Shown here in pieces: positions 28,246 to 37,750 of a stretch of DNA of 64,000 nucleotides. This DNA comes from Ganoderma boninense. Taxonomy: Eukaryota > Basidiomycota > Agaricomycetes > Polyporales > Polyporaceae. The stretch spans positions 1,736,001-1,800,000 of the forward strand of contig CM035306.1 of assembly GCA_002900995.3 (NCBI GenBank). Reading direction: 5' to 3'. Numbering within the stretch: position 1 is the first letter of the stretch; the number at the start of each line of letters is the position of its first letter. A program made the position numbers and the translations under genes. The notes beneath the pieces were generated by a model. That model did no database searches. It was not told the DNA's origin and saw nothing but the letters and a program-made list of their open reading frames with translations.

Positions 28246-28439
28246 CAGATGAACCCCTCTTAACGCATACCTCCAAATCCCGGCGCGTTCCCCCGTACCG
28301 AATCGGCGATCCCTCATTCCTGTGGGATATCGTAGGCAATCCTTGTAGCTACATAGCTCTCTCTTACTCCCATGCGTCTACCTTGAAGACACGTATGTTA
28401 CGGGCTAAGCGCTCGTATGCGTTAAGAGGGGTTCATCTG
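28246..28439. mobile_element. MITE, pogo/Fot1-like (194 bp)
   Basis: A perfect 26-bp inverted repeat (28245-28270 and 28415-28440, beginning ACAGATGAACCCC) bounds the segment, and TA is present on both outer sides (28244-28245 and 28440-28441). The TA duplication and the CAG...GAACC terminus fit non-autonomous Tc1/mariner relatives of the pogo/Fot1 branch. There is no coding capacity. It lies 89 bp upstream of the lipid kinase ATG and about 160 bp upstream of the amidase ATG, within their shared promoter. Confidence 0.85.
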
Positions 28440-28597
28440 TAACCAGCCACGTTCGCTGTGCTCGATCCCGATCGATCGAGATCTGCTTAGCGAGATGGGC
28501 GGCATCGGCTGTTTAGACTCGCGGGTGCAGGCGCCCTCCAGAATGCGCGTCGACCCTGCACCCAATCTCGTCCGAGTCGCACTCTCGTCCCACTCGC

Positions 28598-30153
28598 ATG
28601 CTCCGTGTCCTCTCCCGCCCTCGCCCTCCCTCCCGCCTCCTTCCACGCGCAATGTCCTCCGCTCCACACTTCAAACCATTTACCCTCGCTCTCATCCAGC
28701 TCGGCCACCTTGGCAAAGACAAGCACGGTCTGTCCTTTCCCTCCCTCCGCAACTGCTCTCCTCACCCTTCCCACTCTCAAGCAAATCTAAACCATGCCAG
28801 CGACATGATCGCTAGGGCCGCCACCGGTGACGGCGGCCTTCATCCTCAACCAGACCTTGTCGTCCTCCCCGTACGCTTTCCCCCCTCCGCTCTTCACCCT
28901 CGATCCCACCCCATCCATTCAACCCCTTCCTAGGAATGTTTCAACTCCCTCTATGGTCATCTTCAGTTTCCCATATATGCCGAGACCATCGATTACACAC
29001 CTGGCCAGCCATATGATATCGCTGCGTCCCAGAGCCAGTCCGTCAAGGTCCTCTCCGCTGCCGCAAAGCGTCACGGCGTTTGGCTTCTCGGAGGTATGTC
29101 CACCCCTCTCCTAGGACCATAGCTCCCCACCCTCTTTTCTCATTTCGATTCACTCCTCCCAGGCTCTATCCCGGAACGCGAGAAATCATCAGGAAAGCTC
29201 TACAATACCGCAACCGTCTACTCACCCCAGGGTAAGGTAACCCCAACCAATCTCAGAACTACGCTCGCGTACTGTTCTTCCAGGAGAGCTCGTCGCAGTT
29301 CATAGGAAGGTCCACTTGTTTGACATCGACATCCCTGGAAAGATAAAGTTCAAGGTGAATCGCCTGAACCTAATGCCCAGGAATGTTGTCTTCCTAATCC
29401 AACGTCCAGGAAAGCGAGAGCCTGAGTGCAGGCGATACTCTCAACTACTTCGACACAGAATTCGCGCGCATTGGCTTGGGCATATGTTACGATGTCCGCT
29501 TCCCCGAGCTCGCCATGACTGCCGCTCGCAAAGGTTCTCGATCATAAAACTTGCTCTCCGTTGGAATTGAGCATCCTGACCCATAACACAGGTTGCCAGG
29601 TGCTCATTTACCCCAGCGCGTTCAACACTACAACGGGTCCCCTTCACTGGGAGTTGCTTCAACGGGCACGGTGCGTAGAATGGCGGGCGGGCCCGGCGTA
29701 TATAATTGACCCAACGTCATGACAGTGCGGTCGACAACCAGGTATTCTTCTCCATGTGCAGCCCCGCGCGGGACTTGGAACAGGACTATCACGCGGTGAG
29801 TATCTTGCCCGCACTCATCATACGTAATAGGTCGCTTGAACTTTCTGCATAGTGGGGCCACTCGATGGTGGTGGATCCAATGTAAGGTTATGGAAGGGCA
29901 AGGCGTCGTCCGTTTGTGCTGACAAAGTGGCGTGGCGTTCGCAGGGGCAAGGTGCTTGCTGAGGCGAACCACGAAGAAACCATTGTGTTTGCCCAGATTG
30001 GTATGCTCGCAGCAAGCAGCCGGTATCAATGCTCTGTACTGATGGAGGCCCATGCCGACAGATCCCAAGGTGTTCGAGGAGGCGCGGGCGGGGATCCCAG
30101 TGACGACACAGAGGCGGTTCGATGTGTACCCGGACGTGAGCAATGGGCTGTAA
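28598..30153 (+). CDS. Carbon-nitrogen hydrolase, Nit2-type omega-amidase
   Basis: The frame opens [18 protein letters not shown], which is Arg-rich without acids and could be a mitochondrial presequence; a second Met ([10 protein letters not shown]) could give a cytosolic form. Catalytic triad: Glu in PECFNSLYG (exon starting near 28934), Lys in [14 protein letters not shown], Cys in [14 protein letters not shown]. Further blocks are [20 protein letters not shown] and [13 protein letters not shown]; the end is [10 protein letters not shown]. Nit2 hydrolyses alpha-ketoglutaramate and alpha-ketosuccinamate; the close relative Nit1/Nit3 acts on deaminated glutathione. The [17 protein letters not shown] stretch favours the Nit2/Nit3 group. 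Eight or so short introns. Confidence 0.88.
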
Positions 30154-30456
30154 TAGGGTTGTGGGCTGTACGTGTACAACATAGAGAAGTGCAAGGAATG
30201 TCAGTGGACTGCGAGAGGCCGTGGCTGGGGGCTATGACATTGATGGTGCTCCGCTGTGTGCTGGTACGGGTAGCGCCCACATGCTTCCGAATCGAGCGAT
30301 GATTTGAAAAGTGCGAAGATTCGAGGAGTTTCCACTGCCTTCGACACCTCCGCCCCAGCCTTTTATCGTCCTCCGCCACTCGCCCACTTTCTCTGCCATA
30401 CCCGCCTCCCCTTCTCCTCCCACCGTCCTCGTCCCTCTCTCGTCCTTGCAGCACCA
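30154..30456. other. Intergenic, amidase to ydj1
   Basis: About 300 bp with the amidase 3' UTR and the ydj1 promoter. Bases 30340-30455 are pyrimidine-rich on the plus strand (CCGCCCCAGCC, TCCTCCACCGTCC), the usual leader type. No separate feature. Confidence 0.5.
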
Positions 30457-32329
30457 ATGGTCAAAGAAACGTGAGCCGCTTGTATTTCCTTTTTCCGCTT
30501 CTCTTCTCACTCATCCTCTCCCCATCTCGCCACAGCAAGTTTTACGATCTCCTCGAGGTCTCACCCGATGCCTCGGAATCTGACCTTACAGTGCCTTGCA
30601 TAATTGCGTGAACGCGCCGAAAAATTCCCGCAGGCGCTTATATGTTCGCCTACCAAATCAGGACGCCTGGGAAGCTTCAGAAGCGAGTTGGTGACCTTCA
30701 TGTGACATGTCCCCCGGATGGCATGGGTGCCTCCCGAAGCAGCTGAGGCCCAAATAATAAACTAGGAGACCCGTTGAGAGCCACTGAGCCCTCCAGGAAG
30801 TAGACAAGGGTGGGGGACAGGGGAACAGTCGTTAAAACCTGTAGAGGTGCACAGGCGGCGGGGCACGCGTTGGCGTTGCATGTGACCGTGATCCATCCGT
30901 ATTTGGTAGGCGAAGTATAAGCGCCAGCGGGGGATTTTTCGGCGCGTTCACGCAATTATGCAAGGCACTGTAAAAAGGCCTACCGTAAAAAGTGCACTTT
31001 GCCCGTCGACTGTCCACCACGCTATCCGACTCATGCATGACGTTGCAGGGCGCTACGACTACATCCAGACAAGGGCGGCGACCCAGAACTCTTCAAGGAA
31101 GTGACCCACGCGTACGTCATCCTACTTTGTCGCTATCGCAAATCCGACTCTGATCCACCTCCACAGCTATGAAGTCCTGTCTGACCCCCAGAGACGAAGC
31201 TTATACGATGCCCGTGGAGAAGCCGGGCTCAGCGACTCGGGAGGCATGGGTGGCATGGATCCCCAGGTGCGTATTCAATGTCTTCACTGCCGTAGCATTA
31301 GTCCTGATTTTCGTCGTGCATACAGGACCTCTTCAGCTCTCTGTTCGGTGGTGGATTTTTCCCCGGAGGAGGCCCCTCGCGGCCTTCAGGCCCTCGCAAG
31401 ACAAAAGACCTCGTCCACCGCGTCAATGTCACCCTCGAGGACCTTTACAAGGGCAAGACCACCAAACTTGCCCTCACCCGGAACGTCGTTTGCGTCAAGT
31501 GCAATGGCAAGGGCGGCAAGGAAGGCGCCGTGCGTCAGTGCTCGCCTTGCAATGGCCGTGGCGTTCGGGTCACGCTCCGCCAGATGGGCCCGATGATCCA
31601 GCAGATCCAGCAGCCTTGCGACGAGTGCAATGGCACTGGCGAAATCATCAACCACAAAGACAGGTGTAAGACGTGCAACGGGCGCAAGGTCATCTCCGAG
31701 AAAAAGATGCTTGAGGTCCACATCGACAAGGGCATGCGCGGGGGCCAAACAATCACCTTCCGTGGAGAGAGCGACCAAGCACCAGGAGTCACTCCAGGAG
31801 ACGTTATCATCGTCATCGAGGAGAAGCCGCACGAGAGGTTCAAGCGGCAGGAGAACGACTTGTTCTTCGACCAAGAGGTCGACTTATTGACGGCGCTGGG
31901 CGGCGGTCAATTCGCCATCAGGCATCTAGACGACCGCGCACTCATCGTCAACATCGCACCTGGTGAAGTCCTCAAGCATGGTGTGTATATCGCTTTGAAT
32001 TTGTGCTCCTACTCTCATGCGCGTATGCTGTTACAGATGACTTGAAGGTCATCCGCAACCAGGGCATGCCCTCACAACGACACCATGAGCCCGGTGACCT
32101 CTTCGTCAAGATATCCGTCAAATTCCCCGAACATATTAACCCCGACGTCATCTCCCTTCTCGAGCAGGCGTTGCCTCCTCGGCAGCCTGTCGAAAAGTTC
32201 CCGTCAAGCATCCACCTCGAAGAAGTCGAGCTGGACGAGGTCGACCAACGACAACGGGATCGGGCGACGGGCGAGGACGCGATGGATGAAGACGACGAAC
32301 ATCCGCGCGTGCAGTGTGCGAATCAGTAG
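30457..32329 (+). CDS. ydj1: Type I Hsp40 (Ydj1/Mas5 homologue) interrupted by a MITE in the J domain
   Basis: Exon 1 is 30457-30470; exon 2 from 30536 encodes KFYDLLEVSPDASESDL. A 382-bp MITE (30589-30970) follows, then KKAYRKK (30973 on), a normal intron (30992-31048), and ALRLHPDKGGDPELFKE with the HPD motif intact. A Gly-rich region (about 31330-31380) leads to four CxxCxGxG-type zinc motifs (CVKCNGKGG, CSPCNGRG, CDECNGTG, CKTCNGRK), the substrate domain and a C-terminal CANQ, a CAAX box as in yeast Ydj1 that predicts farnesylation. The protein stimulates Hsp70 ATPase and aids folding and import. Read straight through, the insertion introduces a stop after about 30 residues. Whether this allele is null or rescued by splicing is discussed in the findings. 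Confidence 0.9.
30589..30970. mobile_element. Tc1-type MITE (382 bp) inserted at TA in the Ydj1 gene
   Basis: The ends are inverted repeats beginning CAGTGCCTTGCATAATTGCG; the first about 38 bp match perfectly and similarity continues with a few differences to about 72 bp (inner limits near 30659 and 30898). TA flanks both sides (30587-30588, 30971-30972). The terminal string CAGTGCCTTGC is typical of Tc1-like elements. No transposase is encoded. Removing the element with one TA restores CTT AAA AAG, i.e. the conserved DLKKAYRKK of J domains. Confidence 0.9.
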
Positions 32330-32932
32330 TCTCGCGGGATGTGTAGAGCAGCGGGTTACGGACGATATTCTTGCTCATCGTGCTGTGCAATAGGATTGTT
32401 TCATTGTTAGAGGGGGTGCCGGAGCGTCGTCGTGTATCGATCACTCTACATTGTCTACCGCATTTGCTTCACCCCATCCATAGTTTACGCCACCTAGTAG
32501 CACGATCCGCTAGACATGTGACAATACATTGTTCTCATTAGTGTGAACTATGGCATGTAAGGACCAGGTACTGTCGTAAGAACACTTGATGCTTCTGTCA
32601 AGGATCGCCCCGAGCCTGCGATCTTCTAAGTGCTAAATGCTACGGCAAACCTTGGTCTTTCTCCAAGAGTCGCTGAATTCCTCGAATGTCTGGCGGCGGC
32701 GGATGGTGAGGGAGAATTGAAGATGCAGTACAGAATACTTGATGTCGGTCGAGAATCGAGATCACTGAGGTGGGTCAAACTTGAATTGTTTGAAATTCGA
32801 GATCAACAAATAATTGCGATGCTTAAGTAATTGTGGGGTTGAAAAAGTCCTTAAGTAGTTGGACGCCGACAATACATTGATTACCCTTCCACAACACCAC
32901 CGGGGTCTTGCGGGAATAACGCTTGCATAACA
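32330..32932. other. Intergenic between convergent ydj1 and OYE genes
   Basis: Six hundred bases with no supportable frame; one short open stretch (32630-32830) has no recognisable domain. AT content is higher than in the genes. It holds both 3' UTRs. Confidence 0.5.
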
Positions 32933-33176
32933 TCATTTGCGGCTGGCCGTGGCCACTCCACGTCCATGGAAGGGCCACGCGATCTGGCTTGAGTGATGAA
33001 GGTCCACACCCAAGTCGTCCGCGAACTGCCAGACAAGTCCCGGGTTTTTCTGGAACAACCGTCCGACGAAAATGATGTCAGATTGGCCCTGAGGGGCGAG
33101 AATATGTCAGCATAACCCGGCCCGTTGGGCTGTCCGCCAGAGTACTCACATTGTCAAGGATGCCTTGAGCCATCTT

Positions 33177-33924
33177 TATTATTATTATTATTATTAATTT
33201 CACGTCAGAACCTGCAAGGGAACAGCGGACGGAGTACAATGTCTACGTGTGCCTATCAGGACGACTGCTATCCCCGATTCGATTGACGGCTCAACAGCCC
33301 GGGGCCCACGGCGAAGCCAGCGTGTGGGGAGGCGCCCCGCCTCCGGCGGGGCGGCTAGTCCGAATCCGAGGAATCAAAAAGCTCTGAGATGCTCAGAGAT
33401 GGGGAAGGGGGGGACAGAGCGCGGCGGGGTGCGCCGTCATCGGGAGGAGTATGTGAGCCTTCTCGGCGGAAGTACGCTCGGGATCTGCGCCCCGGACGGT
33501 GACGCAGAAGGCGTCTTCGGAGAGTGCAAAAAGCATCGTGGGTGAGGTCGTATTTGTGGCCTCGAGCATGGAATGCCTTGGCATAACGCCGAAAGCGGGA
33601 CTCCTGCTTGTATTCGTGGGCGAGTTCGATGAGCGGGAGGAGCTCGGAATCAAACGCATGGGCGTGCGCAAACTGTTTGAAGGCATGTACCGCGTCGGCG
33701 GGTGACAGTTGCGCCGCAGGGTAGGAGTCCGCATCCGGAAGGCGAGCCCGGGCACCATTGTGCCTCAACGCCTGGTCTCCGGAAGATGGGGAGTCGGGGG
33801 GTGGAATTGGGAGGCGGGCGCGGACACTCTCGTGTCGGAAAGCCAGATCGCCGATAAGGTTGATGAGAAGCTCGAGACGTGGGTCAACTTCATCGTCTGC
33901 CCAGTCTGAGGTGTCAGGAGGAGC
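33177..33924 (-). mobile_element. Retroposed insertion (748 bp) with 17-bp target duplication
   Basis: The same 17 bases (ATGCCTTGAGCCATCTT) occur at 33160-33176 and 33925-33941, directly flanking the insert. At the 33177 side is a TTA microsatellite (33177-33196). Read on the minus strand the insert thus ends in an (AAT)n-type tail next to a long target duplication, the hallmark of target-primed reverse transcription by LINE machinery. The 5' end is open in frame, so it is a 5'-truncated LINE or a retrocopy of another transcript. No reverse-transcriptase motif is visible in the remaining part. Confidence 0.85.
33355..33924 (-). pseudogene. Unrecognised ORF inside the retroposon (5'-truncated)
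   Basis: From the insert's 5' edge a single frame runs about 189 codons to a stop at 33355. Early text is acidic (TSDWADDEVDPRLELL) with INLIGDLAFRHESVRARLP; the middle is helical (ADAVHAFKQFAHAHAF, LLPLIELAHEYKQESRFRRY, KAFHARGHKYDLTHDAFC) and the tail is Arg-rich then Ser/Asp-rich (ISELFDSSDSD). I do not recognise the family. About 160 bp of GC-rich 3' noncoding DNA with a hairpin (GCCCCGCC...GGCGGGGC, about 33330-33353) separates the stop from the microsatellite tail. Confidence 0.6.
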
Positions 33925-35173
33925 ATGCCTTGAGCCATCTTGCCGTCTGTGATGTTACCCACGGCAGAGACGAGGATTTTGTCCCCAACATCCTTCTTAA
34001 CAGCTTCAGAGAACGGCACCTGATATGCGGGTCCGGACTTGATCTTCTGCGCAGCATTGTTTCCGCTGGATGAGATGTCGATGAGATCGACCCCATGCTC
34101 AGAAAGGACATTTGCTAGCTTCACGGTGTCCTCCAAGCGCCAGGAGGGTTCATTTGGCAGGGACTCTTCAAGCCACTCGGTGGCGGATACCCTAAGGTAA
34201 ATGCCAGCACGGTCACTACCATCATTATATAGATGGTAGTTTGTCCGGACGTACCGGAAGAACAAAGGCATGGTCGGCGGAATGACACCGCGAATACCAT
34301 CGACGACGTCGAGAGCCAACCTGATACGGTTCTCGAAGCTGCCTCCATACTCGTCCGTGCGCTTGTTGCTCGTCGGGCTCAAAAACGAGCTGATGAGGAA
34401 CCCATGCGCGCCGTGGATCTCGATGACGTCGAATCCGGCCTTGACTGCACGCCTCGCGGCAGCAACGAAGGCGGCGACAATGCGCTTGATACCGTCCTTG
34501 TTCAGCTCCTTCGGGACAGCGAAGTTGGGGCCGAAAGGAATGGGGCTGGGGCCGACGACGTCGTCCGGCCACCCGCCTTGGTGAACGTCGGCCAGGGCGC
34601 CAGAGTGGACAAAAGGAGCGAGTGTAGAAGCCTTGCGACCGGCGTGTTCGAGCTGAATGCCGATCTTTTGGCCCTGGGAGTGGGCAAATTGGACGAGGTT
34701 GGCCCAAGCGGCGGCCTGCTCGTCGTTCCATATGCCGGGGCATTCTGGCGAGATGCGCCCCTCAGGAAGGACAGCTGTTGCCTCGACGATGGAGAGACCG
34801 GGGCCGCGAGTCAAAATGCCGCCGACTGTGGCAGCAATGTGAGTGAGGGGAGTGAGCAGTGGGAGGAGGGAGAAAACGGACGATGGGCGAAATGCCAGGG
34901 TGAGATGACGCCATTCTCGGAAGAGTACTGGCAAAGGGGGGCAAGCTATGACCGAGACAAGGGATGAGTGAAAAGGAAAGACAGCTGGGGAATGGAGAAA
35001 CTGACCCAAAGGCGGTTCTGGAAGGTGAGACCACGGATGGTGATAGGCTGGAATAGAGCTGGAATGTGGTTTGCACGCTTGTGGGGCTGGAAAGCTGTGC
35101 CGGCCGGTGGGTACTGACGGGGCACGAAGTAGGGGACATTAGGAGCGGGTGCGTTGTAGAGAATCGGGGGCAT

Positions 35174-35754
35174 GCTTATGCTATGGCGGGGTTCGGATGG
35201 GGTGGGGGGATGGATGGCGTGAGGAGACGGAGGGATTTATAGGTGGAGGGGTGCTTGTGGACATGTCGGTGGGTCACTGGGTGTGTTGTACTGGGCTGAC
35301 GAGGAGAGAGAGGACGACGAGGCTGAGTCACGGCCCGGCGCGATGAATAAGCTGTGGGCGTAGGCCGAGTCGGACCGTGGCGGAAGCTGTCCGCTGCTCG
35401 TCGGATTTCGAGGGAGACAGTCAGCTCCCAGCTCCCACGCTCTGCTCCTGCCCTCGTCTTCGTCCCTCCCCAAACACGGCAACCCAAGCGCCCATCCTCC
35501 CCCCGCGACGCGCCAGGCACGTGGCCGCGAAGTCGAACCGTTGAAGCGCCTCTCCAACGCCGCTGCTGTACGGCCTGCCGTCTTTGCCACACCGCTCCTC
35601 CACTCCCTCGCTCCTCGTCCCCTTCACCTAATTCTAATCCTCGTCGTCCCTGTTGCCGCTTTTCTGCACTCTTTGCTCGCCTCTTCTTTCGCACGCCGCC
35701 ACTACACTGCTGCTGCAACCGGGACTGCTACACATCCCTCCCTCTCCCCGGACT
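35174..35754. promoter_or_regulatory. Bidirectional region OYE/Rho with CACGTG
   Basis: Divergent start codons are 581 bp apart. A CACGTG hexamer is at 35518-35523. The 200 bp before the Rho ATG are pyrimidine-rich on the plus strand. No TATA box is evident. Long frames across this stretch are compositional and not supported. Confidence 0.4.
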
Positions 35755-36567
35755 ATGGCAACCTCCTACAACCCCGGTGAATCCTCTGGTCCTCCCCGCA
35801 GACCAGATCTCAAGCGCAAGCTCGTCGTTGTCGGTGATGGTACGCATCACTCTCACCCCAGCCCCTTCTCGCCATCCTGAACATCTCCCTCCAAAGGTGG
35901 CTGCGGCAAGACCTGTCTCCTCATCGTCTACGCCGAGAACCGCTTCCCGGAGGTCTGCTGCCTTTCATGTCTTACCACTCCCAGGCCCCCTGGCCGTACT
36001 AACATCCACCCTTACAAAGGCATACATCCCAACCGTCTTCGAGAACTACGTCACCCTCGTCAACTTCGATGGCAAGCTCGTCGAGCTCGCTCTCTGGGAT
36101 ACCGCGGGACAAGAAGAATACGATCGCCTAAGACCACTAAGTTACCCCGAAAGTAACGTCATCTTGATCGTCTTCTCCGTCGACTTCCCCGTCAGTCTCG
36201 CCAACGTCCAAGATAAGGTATGTCCATTGCCCCCCCCCAATCCACCCAATCTCGCTCAACAGCCTGGACTCCGTAGTGGTTCCCTGAAGTTGCACACTTT
36301 TGCGAAGGCGTACCCCTCATCCTCGTCGCGACCAAGACAGACCTGAGGAGAGACGAACAAACCCGCCGCATGTTGAGTGCTCAGGGACAGGTTCCTGTTA
36401 CCAGCGAGCAAGGGTCCATCATCGCTCGGGAGATCGGTGCCAAGTACATCGAATGCTCCGCAAAGACCGGGGATAATGTCAAGGAGGTCTTCAACCTCGC
36501 CCTCAAGGAGAGCATGCGGGGCAAGTGGGGCAAGATGGTCAAACAGCGACGGTGCGTCATCACATGA
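35755..36567 (+). CDS. Rho-family small GTPase
   Basis: Exons 35755-35839, 35897-35952, 36020-36217 and 36277-36567 total 630 nt, 209 residues. G1 is GDGGCGKTC, the effector loop is [11 protein letters not shown]3 is [18 protein letters not shown]4 is TKTD in place of the usual N/TKxD, G5 ECSAK. The Rho-insert region follows G4 and the C-terminus is KQRRCVIT, a CAAX box with polybasic context predicting prenylation and plasma-membrane targeting. Rho GTPases control actin, polarity and wall synthesis. The sequence sits between the Rho1 and Rho3/Rho4 types, so I do not assign a paralogue name. The ATG follows a long pyrimidine-rich leader. Confidence 0.93.
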
Positions 36568-36841
36568 ATCGTGGTGATTGGATTCGGACGTTTGGGAGGT
36601 GTCCTGGACCTTGCGCCGTCTCGTATACGTAATTGCGACAACAGGTGGCCAGGATGTCTTCGCACGACAGACATATCCCGAGGGAGTCACGGGCCTTGAT
36701 TGGCGGCGTTCTGCTGCATATTGACCCTCATGGCACAACCATCGCATACGCAATCTGGACATTGGTTTTGAGACGATCTACATTAGCATACAGTAGACCT
36801 GTTCGCGTGCGTACTGTACTGACTCTTGCTTCTGGCTGTTA

Positions 36842-37572
36842 TCAATCTGTTTTCGCAGACGGCTTGCTAGCTAGTCTCCGGGCAGTCCGTATCGAAGCCA
36901 AAAGCAGATAGAGGAACATGGCAGTCATAATCACCGCGGTTCCCACATCCACCCATCGTAGGTGTTCATGTATGCCCAATGGGACAGCGACTCGCAACGA
37001 ATCGTTGGGAGAAGTGTCTTGAACCGTAGCGAGTGAAAGGGATGGCCATCCAGGAGACGAAGTATATGGCCGCAAGACATCAGGGACTGGACGAGGGGCT
37101 AATGCAAGCAAGTAAGAGAAACACGCCATGGAACAGCAGGGTTTGATTGCTCACTATCAAGATCGCAAGAAAAGAATCCCACAGGACGCTGTACGTCTAT
37201 GTGATGAAATAGGGTATCGGAGGACGGGGTTGGCCTGCCATAGCGTGCATGTAGAGGAACGTCGAGAGTGAAACTGGAACTTTGCCCGCGTGTGATGTGG
37301 GTGTTGTCTGCAGTGATAAGGAGCACTGTGCCATTCGGGTCTACGGCAGATACTGGTCGTTCAAGGTCGGAGGTGCCCCACAAAAGCGAGGTGTAGCCCG
37401 GATGTTGGGCAACTTCATACTGGTCTGCGTAGACATGGGGGTCGAGATTTAAGAGGAGGTGAAACGAGCAGCGGTCGAGTGCGTGGGGAGCCGGAATACT
37501 GACGGTGGTCGAGAGGGTGAAGTGGAAGCCCTGCGCTGCGAGGGAGGACTGGAGGGACGGGGCAGAAGACAT
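36842..37572 (-). CDS. PIG-X/Pbn1-like subunit of GPI mannosyltransferase I
   Basis: Exons 37572-37155 and 37098-36842 (56-nt intron) give 224 residues. The lumenal part carries LDVPLHARYGRPTPSSD and VQRPVGFFSCDLD, matching the PIG-X core (H-x-R-Y ... P ... F-x-C). A single transmembrane helix lies at the C-terminus (VGTAVIMTAMFLYLLLASI) with a basic tail (RTARRLASK). PIG-X stabilises the catalytic PIG-M, which adds the first mannose to the GPI precursor in the ER. The match is on a short weakly conserved domain; still, topology and length fit. Divergent from pfk-2 by 178 bp. Confidence 0.7.
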
Positions 37573-37750
37573 GGCGGAGCGGGTCCAAGAGGGCGAATGA
37601 GACGGAGCGCCGCTGTGCCCTTTCCGATTCCGGACTCGGACTCGACCCTCGCTCACGATGGCCCCCACCCCGCAGCCTAGACGTCCCCCACCTCCTCTTT
37701 CCTCCGCTCATCATCTTCATACAGTACTCTCAAAAACCAACCACAGATAG

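Larger units (their letters stand above)
32933..35173 (-). pseudogene. Old Yellow Enzyme-family NADH:flavin oxidoreductase split by a retroposon
   Basis: Exons 35173-35006, 34945-34882, 34825-34255 and one from 34191 join in frame: MPPILYNAPAPNVPYF, LAPLCQYSSENGVISPWHFAH, GGILTRGPGLSIVEATAV, GIQLEHAGRKAS, the catalytic-site loop VIEIHGAHGFLISSFLSP, TDEYGGSFENRIR, and VLVSAVGNITDGK-like text near 33960. This is the YqjM/class II OYE layout with a TIM barrel binding FMN. After KMAQG the frame enters a 748-bp insertion and stops at 33765. The original end lies beyond it: GILDN, an intron (33150-33089), then IIFVGRLFQKNPGLVWQFADDLG and a TGA at 32935-32933. The lost part includes the FMN-phosphate contact (VGR). 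Without splicing the product lacks about 60 native residues. Confidence 0.85.
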
